Shown here: positions 49,869 through 58,428 of the stretch, piece after piece
Layout of the letters: every line of letters begins with the position of its first letter
Numbering within the stretch: the first letter of the stretch is position 1
Source: Paraplanobispora takensis
GTDB lineage: Bacteria; Actinomycetota; Actinomycetes; Streptosporangiales; Streptosporangiaceae
Direction: 5' to 3'
Assembly: GCF_016863195.1 (NCBI RefSeq)
Contig: NZ_BOOK01000031.1
Location: 124,001 to 188,000 of the forward strand
Length of the DNA stretch: 64,000 nt
Made by a program: the position numbers and the translations under genes
The notes under the pieces: model-generated
What the model was told of the DNA's origin: nothing
Databases searched by the model: none
What the model saw: the letters and a program-made list of their open reading frames with translations, nothing else

Positions 49869-50675
49869 GTGCAGGACGTCAAGGAATTCACTTTCCGCCG
49901 AGAAGACCTGCTCCCCCTCGCGGACCGTCTGCGCCCGCAGTTCCAGCAGGCCTCGCCGTTCCGGCACGTCGTCATCGACGACTTCCTGCCCCCGGGCGTC
50001 CTCGACCCGGTGCTCGCGGAGTTCCCCGAGCCCCGGGACGTCGAGTGGCAGCAGTTCGACAGCGCCAAGGAGGTGAAGCTGGCGCTGGCCGACACCGAGC
50101 GGATGGGCCCGGCCACCCGGCACCTGCTGGCCGAGTTCAACGGGCAGGTCTTCGTCGACTTCTTGGAACGTTTGACAGGCATCGAGCAGCTCGTCTCCGA
50201 CCCGCACTACGAGGGCGGCGGGCTGCACCAGATCCGCCCGGGCGGCTTCCTGAAGGTGCACGTGGACTTCAACCGGCACCGCCGGCTCAACCTCGACCGC
50301 CGCCTCAACGGGCTGCTCTACCTCAACAAGGACTGGGAGGAGGGCTACGGCGGCCACCTGCAGCTGTGGAACAAGGACATGAGCAAGTGCGAGCACGCCA
50401 TCCTGCCGGTCTTCAACAGGTTCGTGCTGTTCGCCACCACCGACGACGCCAACCACGGCCACCCCGACCCGCTGACCTGCCCCGAGGACCGCGCCCGCCG
50501 TTCGATGGCGCTGTACTACTACTCCAACGGCCGCCCGGCCGAGGAGATCACCGACGACCACACCACCGTCTTCAAGCAGCGGCCCGGGGAGTCCTGGAAG
50601 AGCAACCTCCGGCAGGTCGCCAAGCGCTGGACGCCGCCCGCCCTGCTGGATCTGGCCTCCCGGCGCAAGGACTAG
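49869..50675 (+). CDS. Fe(II)/2-oxoglutarate oxygenase, prolyl-4-hydroxylase-like, 268 aa
   Basis: Facial-triad residues are visible in LKVHVDFNRH (HxD) and TTDDANHGHPDPL (distal His), with the 2-oxoglutarate Arg in RARRSMALYYYS. GLLYLNKDWEEGYGGHLQLW is typical of this 2OG oxygenase group found in polysaccharide loci. It may hydroxylate a sugar, lipid or protein in the locus. GTG 49869 follows GGAGAA at the right distance; frames upstream lack homology. Confidence 0.85.
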   Translation: MQDVKEFTFRREDLLPLADRLRPQFQQASPFRHVVIDDFLPPGVLDPVLAEFPEPRDVEWQQFDSAKEVKLALADTERMGPATRHLLAEFNGQVFVDFLERLTGIEQLVSDPHYEGGGLHQIRPGGFLKVHVDFNRHRRLNLDRRLNGLLYLNKDWEEGYGGHLQLWNKDMSKCEHAILPVFNRFVLFATTDDANHGHPDPLTCPEDRARRSMALYYYSNGRPAEEITDDHTTVFKQRPGESWKSNLRQVAKRWTPPALLDLASRRKD

Positions 50676-50682
50676 GCAGCCG

Positions 50683-51924
50683 GTGGTGGGGGAGCCCCGG
50701 CTGAGACTGACCTACCTCGACGGCATCCGGGCGGTCGCCGCGATGTTCGTCGCGCTCCACCACATCTGGCTCGGCGTCTGGGACGACTTCCCGTCCAACG
50801 CCGGCCCGTGGTGGACCGGCTGGCTGCTGTACGGCCACATCGCCGTGGCCGTCTTCATCGTGCTGTCGGGCTTCTCACTGGCGATCGAGCCGGTCAGGAA
50901 CGAGGGCAGGCTGCGCGGCGGGAACCGGAGGTTCTTCCGGCGCCGGGCCTGGCGCATCCTGCCCGCCTACTGGGCGGCCCTGGCCGTCTCGATCATGCTG
51001 ATCGCGGTCAGGCGGTACGAGCTGCTGGGCCCGGACGGGACGGTGGTCGGCCACCAGCCCGTCACCGCCAAGTCCGTCGTCGTGCACGGGCTGCTGCTGC
51101 AGGACGTCATCGGCAGCCCGTCGCCCAACGGCGCCTTCTGGTCGATCGCCGTCGAGTGGCAGATCTACTTCCTGTTCCCCCTGCTGCTGTGGTGGCAGCG
51201 CCGCTTCTCGGCCCGGACGCTGGTCCTCGCCGTCCTCGCCGTCGTGATCGTCAGCCAGTACCTGTCGCTGGCCTTCGACGTGCTGTCCCCGATCCAGGGC
51301 CTGACCCCGCAGTTCCTGGCCCTGTTCGTGTTCGGCATGGTCGCGGCCAACGTGCTGACCGGCCCGCCCCGGCCCCGGCGGTGGGCCTCGGCCGGGGCGG
51401 CGGTGGGAACGGCGCTCCTGGTGGCCTGCGCCTGGGCCGCCGGGTCGCCGGCCATGGTGGAGAACTTCTTCTGGGTGGACCTGGCGGCGGGGGTGTGCAC
51501 GGCGCTGCTGCTGGCCGGGCTGGTGCACGCGCGCTCCAGCCGCCTGCGGTCGTTGTTCGAGACCCGGTTCCTGCGCTGGACCGGCCGCTTCTCCTACAGC
51601 ATCTACCTGGTGCACTCACCGATCCTGCTGACCCTGTGGTACTTCGCGGTGGTGCCGATGCGGCTGGAGCCGGTGCCCCGCTTCCTGGTCATGCTGGCCC
51701 TCGGCATGCCCGCCGTGATCTTCGGATCCTGGCTGTTCTCGCGCCTGTTCGAGGAGCCCTTCCTGCGTCACCGCAGCTGGGCGGGGCTGCGCGAGGCGTT
51801 CGCGGCCAGGGGCGCGGCTCTGCGGTCCCGGCTCGCGAGGATGCGGCCCGCCGGGACGGGGGCCCGGGCGCCCGAGACGGGGACGCCCGGACCCGAGGTG
51901 TCGCTGGTGCCGGAGGAGCGTTAG
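50683..51924 (+). CDS. OafA/YrhL-type membrane acyltransferase, 413 aa
   Basis: Ten or eleven membrane helices carry the acyltransferase-3 pattern: LTYLDGIRAVAAMFVALHHI (with the catalytic-type HH), VFIVLSGFSLAIEP, RRAWRILPAYWAAL and NGAFWSIAVEWQIYFLFPL, ending with YSIYLVHSPILLTLWYF. It acetylates or otherwise acylates sugars of the exported polymer. GTG 50683 starts seven bases after the oxygenase stop, so the two are an operon. The stop codon lies in the first unit of a 28-bp repeat. Confidence 0.9.
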   Translation: MVGEPRLRLTYLDGIRAVAAMFVALHHIWLGVWDDFPSNAGPWWTGWLLYGHIAVAVFIVLSGFSLAIEPVRNEGRLRGGNRRFFRRRAWRILPAYWAALAVSIMLIAVRRYELLGPDGTVVGHQPVTAKSVVVHGLLLQDVIGSPSPNGAFWSIAVEWQIYFLFPLLLWWQRRFSARTLVLAVLAVVIVSQYLSLAFDVLSPIQGLTPQFLALFVFGMVAANVLTGPPRPRRWASAGAAVGTALLVACAWAAGSPAMVENFFWVDLAAGVCTALLLAGLVHARSSRLRSLFETRFLRWTGRFSYSIYLVHSPILLTLWYFAVVPMRLEPVPRFLVMLALGMPAVIFGSWLFSRLFEEPFLRHRSWAGLREAFAARGAALRSRLARMRPAGTGARAPETGTPGPEVSLVPEER

Positions 51925-52006
51925 CGGCCGGCGCATCAGGCGACGGCCCCAGCGGCCGGCGTACCGGACGGCGGCCTCAGCGGTCGGCGTACCAGGCGAC
52001 GGTCCG
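51923..52006. repeat. Three 28-bp tandem repeats copying the 3' end of the SDR gene
   Basis: Units 51923-51950, 51951-51978 and 51979-52006 share AGCGGCCGGCGtaCC and a GGCGAC-type core. The last unit is inside the SDR gene and encodes its final codons (TVAWYADR). The first two are decayed copies beyond its stop codon. Confidence 0.8.
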
Positions 52007-52933
52007 CTTCAGGCCCTCCTCCAGGCCGACCTCCGGCCGCCAGCCGAGCACCTCGGCGGCGGGGCCGGGATCCGCGGTCTGCCGGACGTCCATGGGACGG
52101 TCGGAGACGCTGCCGAACCGGGGCCGAGCCGGCCCGCCGACGATGCTGAACAGGAGCTCGACGGTGTCCCTGACGGAGGTGCCGACGCCGGTGCCGATGT
52201 CGAAGCACCGCCCGACGGCCCGGTCGGTCTCGTAGGCCGCGACGAAGGCGTTGACCACGTCCCCGACGTAGACCCAGTCGGCGAGCTTGGCGCCGCTGGT
52301 GAGTGCGGGCTCCTCGCCGCGCAGCAGCGAGAGCGTCACGTACGGCACCAGCTTGGTGGTGTCGCGCTGGCCGGGGCCGTACACCATCGTGGGACGCAGT
52401 ATGGTGTATGGCACGCTCCACAGGCGGTGGAACAGCTCGGCGTATCCGCTCGCCGCCCACTTCGCCATGGCGTACGGCGAGGGCGCCGGCGTGTGGTCGT
52501 TCCCGGGCCGGGGCTCCTCCGACGATCCGGTGAGCAGCATCCTGACGTCCGGCGCCCCGCTGGCGGCGCTCAGCAGGTTGACCGTGGTCGTCAGGTTGTT
52601 CTCCATCGTGAGCAGGACGGTCTCGACGTTCCGGGCGCCGTTCACCTCGCTGGCCAGGTGGACCACCACGTCGGGGCGGGCGGAGTCGAAGAGCCCGGCG
52701 GTCGCCCGCGGGTCGCGCAGGTCGGCCACGTGCCAGACCTCGCCGTACTCGGCGTCCCTGGGACGACGGCTGACCGCGTGCACCTCGGCGCCCATCCCGG
52801 TCAGCCGCCTGACCAGGTGGGATCCGATGAATCCGGTGGCGCCCGTCACCAGGGCCCGGCTTCCCCTCCATCGCGACGGAGGTCGTTCACCGAACGGCGG
52901 GCCGTCCGGCCTCTTGCCTTCCATGGGGACCAT
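51977..52933 (-). CDS. NAD-dependent epimerase/dehydratase (extended SDR), 318 aa
   Basis: After a 25-residue polar leader, the NAD site is ALVTGATGFIGSHLVRRL. DVVVHLASEVNGARNVE, LLTGSSEE and the catalytic SPYAMAKWAASGYAEL (YxxxK) follow, then ILRPTMVYGPGQRDTTKLVP. This is a sugar-nucleotide epimerase, dehydratase or reductase; the substrate is unknown. GAAGGAAA precedes ATG 52933. It closes the polysaccharide locus. Confidence 0.85.
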   Translation of the reverse strand: MVPMEGKRPDGPPFGERPPSRWRGSRALVTGATGFIGSHLVRRLTGMGAEVHAVSRRPRDAEYGEVWHVADLRDPRATAGLFDSARPDVVVHLASEVNGARNVETVLLTMENNLTTTVNLLSAASGAPDVRMLLTGSSEEPRPGNDHTPAPSPYAMAKWAASGYAELFHRLWSVPYTILRPTMVYGPGQRDTTKLVPYVTLSLLRGEEPALTSGAKLADWVYVGDVVNAFVAAYETDRAVGRCFDIGTGVGTSVRDTVELLFSIVGGPARPRFGSVSDRPMDVRQTADPGPAAEVLGWRPEVGLEEGLKRTVAWYADR

Positions 52934-53399
52934 AGGGATTTCCTTCTACTCGTAACGGGGAGACGCGCGGAGAAGGAAATCGCGGGGGAGGGCCCCGCGG
53001 GGGGCGGGAGAGATGATGGCCGTCGTCGGCGCGCCTTCGTCGGCGGGCGCGGCGGGAGGCTCCGGGCCGCCCCGCGGGCATCCGGCGGGCGCGGGCGCCC
53101 CGCCGCGGGAGGGGGTCGCGGCGGGGCCGCACTCCCCGGAGCGTCCGGGACGGTCTCGCGTGGAGCCGTGCGGAGCCCCGGGAGGCCGTGGCGCGGCGCG
53201 CCAGACCGGGGGTCCGGCGCTGGTGGCCGTTGCAGAGGGCCGTGTCACCCGGCTCGGCGGGAGCCTGCTCGCCTCCGGCGTACCCGGCCGCGGAGACCGC
53301 GGGGGCGGGAGGGGAGAGCACCGCCGACGGCAGCCCCGTAACCGCCGTGACGATCAGGATCATCAGGGCGAGGCCGTGGAGCAGTGCGCGGGGGGACAT
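52887..53399 (-). CDS. Possible small secreted protein, 170 aa
   Basis: The first 40 residues form a convincing signal peptide (MSPRALLHGLALMILIVTAV, then a cut near VSA-AGYAG), and GGAGA lies before the ATG. The remainder is arginine- and proline-rich without a recognisable domain, and its last 47 bases overlap the SDR start in another frame. The signal peptide supports a real gene; the long basic tail looks more like chance reading of GC-rich DNA. Confidence 0.35.
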   Translation of the reverse strand: MSPRALLHGLALMILIVTAVTGLPSAVLSPPAPAVSAAGYAGGEQAPAEPGDTALCNGHQRRTPGLARRATASRGSARLHARPSRTLRGVRPRRDPLPRRGARARRMPAGRPGASRRARRRRRADDGHHLSRPPRGPPPRFPSPRVSPLRVEGNPYGPHGRQEAGRPAVR

Positions 53400-53465
53400 G
53401 ACGATGTCTCCGCATCAGGTCGACTGCTGCCGGCTGCTGCGGAGACGAAGTGCGGAGTCCCGGAC

Positions 53466-54512
53466 TCAGCCGATTCGCCAAGTGTCTCCGGCAAGGAGCA
53501 GATTGTCCAGATCGCCGGGACCGCGCTGGGCGACGGCCTCCTCCAGCTGCGCCGCCATCTGCTCGTCGTAGGACGGGCGGCCGACGCTGCGGAAGATCCC
53601 GATCGGGACGTGCTCGAAGGCGGGCTCGTCCAGCCGGGACAGGGCGAAGGCCAGCGACGGGTCGGCGCGGTGCGCGTCGTGGACGAGGATCTCCTCCTCG
53701 GCCACCGACGCCCGGTCGACGACCTCGATGCCGCCGTCGGCCGCCCGCCGTACCGCCTTGGAGGCCGAGACGATCGGCCGGCCGTGCTCCAGGCGCAGCG
53801 TGATGTCGTCGCGCTGCTCGGGGTCCTTGAGCTGGTCGAAGGCGCCGTCGTTGAAGATGTTGCAGTTCTGGTAGATCTCCACCAGAGAGGTGCCGTTGTG
53901 CTCGGCGGCCTCGCGCAGCACCGACTGCAGGTGCTTGCGGTCGGAGTCGATGGTCCGGGCGACGAAGGAGGCCTCGGCGCCGATCGCCAGCGAGATCGGG
54001 TTGAACGGCTTGTCGAGCGAGCCCATCGGGGTGGACTTCGTGATCTTGCCGACCTCGGAGGTCGGGGAGTACTGGCCCTTGGTCAGACCGTAGATCCTGT
54101 TGTTGAACAGCAGGATGTTCAGGTTGACGTTGCGGCGCAGCGCGTGGATCAGGTGGTTGCCGCCGATGGACAGCGAGTCGCCGTCACCGGTGATCACCCA
54201 CACGCTCAGGTCGGGGCGCGAGGCGGCCAGGCCGGTGGCGATCGCCGGGGCGCGGCCGTGGATCGAGTGGAACCCGTAGGTGTTCATGTAGTACGGGAAC
54301 CGGGAGGAGCAGCCGATGCCCGAGACGAACACCATGTTCTCGCGCTTGAGGCCGAGCTCCGGCACGAAGGACTGCACCGCGGCCAGGATCGCGTAGTCGC
54401 CGCAACCCGGGCACCAGCGCACCTCCTGGTCGGACTTGTAGTCCTTCATGCCCTGCTTGGCGTCGGACTTGGGGACCAGGGACAGGCCCCGGCCGTTCAG
54501 AAGCTCACTCAC
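53466..54512 (-). CDS. korB: 2-oxoacid:ferredoxin oxidoreductase beta subunit, 348 aa
   Basis: The thiamine-diphosphate motif is GDGDSLSIGGNH to LFNNRIYGLTKG (about 109-147). Cluster cysteines C34 and C37 (WCPGCGDY), C68 (GIGCSSR) and C217 (YQNCNIF) match the single [4Fe-4S] site of KorB. With KorA it converts 2-oxoglutarate and CoA to succinyl-CoA, reducing ferredoxin. The ATG overlaps the korA stop by eight bases. The group is the aerobic actinobacterial Kor type. Confidence 0.93.
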   Translation of the reverse strand: MSELLNGRGLSLVPKSDAKQGMKDYKSDQEVRWCPGCGDYAILAAVQSFVPELGLKRENMVFVSGIGCSSRFPYYMNTYGFHSIHGRAPAIATGLAASRPDLSVWVITGDGDSLSIGGNHLIHALRRNVNLNILLFNNRIYGLTKGQYSPTSEVGKITKSTPMGSLDKPFNPISLAIGAEASFVARTIDSDRKHLQSVLREAAEHNGTSLVEIYQNCNIFNDGAFDQLKDPEQRDDITLRLEHGRPIVSASKAVRRAADGGIEVVDRASVAEEEILVHDAHRADPSLAFALSRLDEPAFEHVPIGIFRSVGRPSYDEQMAAQLEEAVAQRGPGDLDNLLLAGDTWRIG

Positions 54513-56352
54513 TGTCGATCACGTCCTGGATCACGCCGGCCAGCTCCTCGGCCTTGAACGGAAGCCCGCGCACGCGGTTGTAGCTGATGATGTCGACCAG
54601 GAACCGGGCGCGCAGCAGCAGCGCGAGCTGGCCGAGGTTGATCTCCGGGAGCAGCACCTTGTCGTAGGACTTCAGCACCTCGCCGGTGTTGGCGGGCAGC
54701 GGGTTGAGGTGCCGCAGGTGCGCCTGGGCGACCTTCCCGCCGGCCTTGCGGATGCGCCGTACGGCCGCCGCGATCGGGCCGTAGGTCGAGCCCCAGCCCA
54801 GCACGAGCACGCGCGCGTCGCCGTCGGGGTCGTCGATCTCCAGCGCCGGGATGTCCTTGGCGATCCCGTCGATCTTGGCCTGGCGGAGCCGGACCATGCG
54901 GTCGTGGTTGTCGGGGTCGTAGGAGATGTTGCCGGTGCCGTCGGCCTTCTCGATGCCGCCGATGCGGTGCTCCAGCCCCGCGGTGCCCGGGATCGCCCAC
55001 GGGCGGGCCAGGGTCTCGGGGTCGCGCTTGAACGGCAGGAACGTCTCGCCCTCGTCCGGCGCGGTGGCGAACGCGGTGGAGATGTCCGGCAGCTCGGCGG
55101 CGCTGGGCACCTTCCACGGCTCGGAGCCGTTGGCGAGATAGCCGTCCGACAGGAGCATGACCGGCGTGCGGTACTTCACCGCCAGGCGGGCGGCCTCGAT
55201 GGCCGCGTCGAAGCAGTCGCTGGGCGACATCGGGGCGACGACGGGCAGCGGCGACTCGCCGTTGCGGCCGTACATCGCCATCAGCAGGTCGGTCTGCTCG
55301 GTCTTGGTCGGCATGCCCGTCGAGGGGCCCGCGCGCTGCACGTCGACCACGATCAGCGGCAGCTCCGTGGTGACCGCCAGGCCGACCGTCTCGGCCTTCA
55401 GCGCCACGCCGGGGCCGGAGGTCGTGGTGACGCCAAGTGCCCCGCCGAAGGAGGCGCCGAGCGCCGCGCCGACGCCGGCGATCTCGTCCTCGGCCTGGAA
55501 GGTGCGGATGCCGAAGCGCTTGTGCTTGGACAGCTCGTGCAGGATGTCGCTGGCCGGGGTGATCGGGTAGGACCCGAGGAACAGCGGCAGCTTCGCCTGC
55601 ACGGAGGCGGCGATCAGGCCGTAGGCGAGGGCCTGGTTGCCGGAGATGTTGCGGTAGACGCCCGCGGGCAGCGGGGCCGGCTTGACCTCGTAGGAGACCG
55701 AGAAGGACTCGGTGGTCTCGCCGTAGTTCCAGCCCGCGGTGAAGGCCGCGATGTTCGCCTTGGCGATGTCGGGCTTCTTGGCGAACTTGGTCTCCAGGAA
55801 CGAGATCGTCGCCTCGGTGGGCCGGTGGTAGAGCCAGCTCAGCAGCCCGAGGGCGAACATGTTCTTGGAGCGCTCGGCGTCCTTCTTGGACAGGTCGAAG
55901 CCCTCCAGGGCCTTGACCGTCAGCGAGGTCAGCGGCACCGGGTGGACCCGCCACTCCGCCAGGGAGTCGTCCTCCAGCGGGTTGGCGTCGTAGCCCACCT
56001 TCTGCAGGTTGCGCTTGGTGAACTCGTCGGTGTTGGCGATGATGTCGGCCCCGCGCGGCAGGTCGCCCAGGTTGGCCTTCAGGGCGGCGGGGTTCATCGC
56101 GACCAGGACGTTGGGGGCGTCGCCGGGGGTGAGGATGTCGTGGTCGGCGAAGTGCAGCTGGAAACTCGACACGCCCGGCAGGGTGCCTGCGGGGGCGCGG
56201 ATCTCGGCCGGGAAGTTGGGGAGCGTGGACAGGTCGTTGCCGAACTCCGCGGTTCCCGCCGTGAAGCGATCACCCGTCAGCTGCATGCCGTCACCGGAGT
56301 CGCCGGCGAAACGAATGATCACGCGGTCGAGTTGCTGAACCTGCTTGGTCAC
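54505..56352 (-). CDS. korA: 2-oxoacid:ferredoxin oxidoreductase alpha subunit (gamma-alpha fusion), 615 aa
   Basis: Residues 1-190 are the gamma-type domain (IIRFAGDSGDGMQLTGDRF, LGLLSWLYHRP). The alpha domain begins near 215 (ISGNQALAYGLIAASVQAKL, SYPITPASDILHEL, QAEDEIAGVGAALGASFGG), and CoA/ferredoxin regions follow to the end. This fusion is standard for the KorA of aerobic actinobacteria. A likely -10 (TAGCAT on the minus strand near 56411-56416) lies in the leader. Confidence 0.93.
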   Translation of the reverse strand: MTKQVQQLDRVIIRFAGDSGDGMQLTGDRFTAGTAEFGNDLSTLPNFPAEIRAPAGTLPGVSSFQLHFADHDILTPGDAPNVLVAMNPAALKANLGDLPRGADIIANTDEFTKRNLQKVGYDANPLEDDSLAEWRVHPVPLTSLTVKALEGFDLSKKDAERSKNMFALGLLSWLYHRPTEATISFLETKFAKKPDIAKANIAAFTAGWNYGETTESFSVSYEVKPAPLPAGVYRNISGNQALAYGLIAASVQAKLPLFLGSYPITPASDILHELSKHKRFGIRTFQAEDEIAGVGAALGASFGGALGVTTTSGPGVALKAETVGLAVTTELPLIVVDVQRAGPSTGMPTKTEQTDLLMAMYGRNGESPLPVVAPMSPSDCFDAAIEAARLAVKYRTPVMLLSDGYLANGSEPWKVPSAAELPDISTAFATAPDEGETFLPFKRDPETLARPWAIPGTAGLEHRIGGIEKADGTGNISYDPDNHDRMVRLRQAKIDGIAKDIPALEIDDPDGDARVLVLGWGSTYGPIAAAVRRIRKAGGKVAQAHLRHLNPLPANTGEVLKSYDKVLLPEINLGQLALLLRARFLVDIISYNRVRGLPFKAEELAGVIQDVIDSE

Positions 56353-56773
56353 AGCTCAGTCCTCCTCGACGCGCCAGGGCGCCGTTATCGGTGGCACGTT
56401 CTTCATTTCCATGCTAGATCCCTCGGGGTCACGCGTTGGTCTTTCGCGTTCCACTCGGCGGAGGAGTGTGACGTAAGTCGCATATCCTCAACTGGCCGCA
56501 GCGGTGGGTCGTGGGGGCGCGGACGTCGTGATCGTGGCGCCGGGGAGGCGTCCACGGGGGGTCACGATCTCGGACGGTTGGCCCGACACAGTCCGGCGGC
56601 GAGCCGGCACAGATCCACGTGCAGACGGCCGAAGAGGACAGTTGGGGTCACGTTGCCCAACTATATGTCCCGGTGGCCGGTGAACCTCATTTCCAATTGC
56701 TATGGGGTCATAGTCGTCGGCTATGACGTTCCTCCTGGTGTGCCGGGCCCCCTGCCGCACCGGGGCTCTCCGC
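56353..56773. other. Gene-free spacer upstream of korA
   Basis: No supported gene is seen on either strand in these 420 bases. The left part should hold the korA promoter and leader. The right part is less GC-rich and contains a 7-bp dyad, GTCATAG (56707-56713) and CTATGAC (56721-56727), about 50 bases after the deacetylase stop, which may end that transcript or bind a regulator. Confidence 0.5.
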
Positions 56774-58249
56774 CTACCGCGCCGGGGCCGGGGCGGAGGC
56801 GTAGACCTGTCCAGGACGCATTCCGGCCGGGCCGTACAGCTCGGGCACCGTGACGAAGGTGTAGCCCTGCTCCTTCAGGTCCCGCAGGATCGCGGGGGTC
56901 GCCTCGACGCCCGCGGGGCTCGTGTCGTGCATGCGGATGATCGCCCCCGGTCTCGCCTGGGACACGACCCGGCGGGAGACCTCCTCGGCGTCCTCCGTGC
57001 CCAGGTCGCCGGCGTCGACGTCCCAGCCGACCAGCGACAGGCCGAGCCCGCGCGCGGTCTCGACGACCTCGGAGCCGGTCGCGCCGTACGGCGGGCGCAC
57101 CAGGGCGGGGTCCTGCCCGATCGCCTGGCCGACCGCGTCGCGTCCCCGGGTGAACTGGTTGGCGATCTTGCTGGTGGGCAGCGAGGTGAGGCTCCGGTGG
57201 GACCAGGTGTGGCCGGCCACCAGGTGCCCCTGCGCGCTCATGCTCCGCAGCAGGCCGGGCTGGGCGACCGCGCTCATGCCGACGGTGAAGAAGGTGGCCC
57301 TGGCGTCGTGCTCGGCCAGCACGTCCAGCAGCGCGCCGGTCTCGGGCCCCGGCCCGTCCTCGTAGGTGAGCGCCACGCACTTGGCCCTCGCGCAGTCCAC
57401 GGTGCCGGCCTCGACGCTCACGGCCGGGGGCCTGCCCGAGGCCGCCGCCTTGAGGACGGCCTCGGACGTCGGCAGGGGCGGCGTGCTCTTGATCGCGGTG
57501 GCCGCCCGCTGGGCGCGGAGCCCGGTGGGCGAGAGCAGGTCCGTCGCCTTCCGCGCCGGTACGGCGACCGCCACACGGCCCAGCGACCCGGCGGCGACCT
57601 GGTAGTCGTCGAACTCCACGACCAGCTCGCCCCGGGAGTTGAAGGCGAGGGAGTCGAAGAAGCGCTCGTCCGCCGTGACGGCGCCGGCGTCCACGCCGGT
57701 CTTGCCGGCCAGACCCTGACGGGTCAGCGCGGCCAGGGAGGCCAGCGCGTCGCCGTCCTTGAGCAGGCCGGTGGAGTCCACGGCCCGGCCCTCGGCCCGG
57801 TCGTACCAGACCGTGGTCCTGGAGTTGACCCAGCCGGCCTGCGAGAGCTCCCCGATGCTCAGCCGTACGCCGACGACCTGGTCGGAGGCGGCGCTCAGCT
57901 GCCAGTCGGCGTTGAACTCCGGGACCGCGGCGGGGGAGGCCGCGAGGGCGTTGCGCTCGAAGAGCTCGAGCCGCCCGGTCACCACCTCGCGGAGCCTGTC
58001 GGCGAGTTCGGGCGCGTCCTCGACCACCGGGTAGGCGGCATGGACCCGGCGGCCGGATTCGTCACTCTCCGTAATGATTCGAGTACTCAATCCCGCGACC
58101 CCGGCGGGGTCCACGTAGTCGACCAGAGTGGGCTCCGCGGGAACGCGCTCCTCCGCTGCCAGGGAGGTTGTCGCCGCGCCACAGCTGATCACCGTCGCGG
58201 TGAGGAGGGCAATTCCTCCGGCGAATCTGAGATTGAGCATGGATGTCAC
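56774..58249 (-). CDS. Exported polysaccharide deacetylase (NodB fold) with N-terminal RsiV-like domain, 491 aa
   Basis: The signal peptide contains TATVISCGA, a possible lipobox. Residues about 40-270 resemble the DUF3298/RsiV-type domain, and the NodB domain runs from about 285 to 480. Metal histidines are in AGHTWSHRSL, RPPYGATGSEVVE is motif 3, and late motifs read GWDVDAGDL and IIRMHD. Motif 1 is LTYEDGPGP instead of the usual TFDDGP, so the catalytic-base Asp is Glu. It would deacetylate peptidoglycan or an exported polysaccharide. It is divergent from the aminotransferase gene. Confidence 0.88.
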   Translation of the reverse strand: MTSMLNLRFAGGIALLTATVISCGAATTSLAAEERVPAEPTLVDYVDPAGVAGLSTRIITESDESGRRVHAAYPVVEDAPELADRLREVVTGRLELFERNALAASPAAVPEFNADWQLSAASDQVVGVRLSIGELSQAGWVNSRTTVWYDRAEGRAVDSTGLLKDGDALASLAALTRQGLAGKTGVDAGAVTADERFFDSLAFNSRGELVVEFDDYQVAAGSLGRVAVAVPARKATDLLSPTGLRAQRAATAIKSTPPLPTSEAVLKAAASGRPPAVSVEAGTVDCARAKCVALTYEDGPGPETGALLDVLAEHDARATFFTVGMSAVAQPGLLRSMSAQGHLVAGHTWSHRSLTSLPTSKIANQFTRGRDAVGQAIGQDPALVRPPYGATGSEVVETARGLGLSLVGWDVDAGDLGTEDAEEVSRRVVSQARPGAIIRMHDTSPAGVEATPAILRDLKEQGYTFVTVPELYGPAGMRPGQVYASAPAPAR

Positions 58250-58414
58250 GTTAGACGGAGAGTAACCCGATTTACCCTCCCTTGACTTTTCCCGGGAACA
58301 GGCTTTGACGAATCGAGGTTTAGCGATTTCGAAGAGTGAATGATCCTGTGTGGAGCGTTATCGGAAGGACGATGAATTTGTCAGTTTGAGCCGTATCCCC
58401 GTGCGAGGAAGATC

Positions 58415-58428
58415 CATATTCTTTGTGG
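58415..58428 (+). promoter_or_regulatory. -10 element of the aminotransferase gene
   Basis: CATATT at 58415-58420 lies eight bases before ATG 58429, in a 179-bp AT-rich divergent spacer, consistent with a leaderless message. Confidence 0.4.

Noticed and set aside
54448-56853. An 801-codon plus-strand frame opposite korA
   Set aside because: No recognisable domain, and korA on the minus strand is full length and well conserved.
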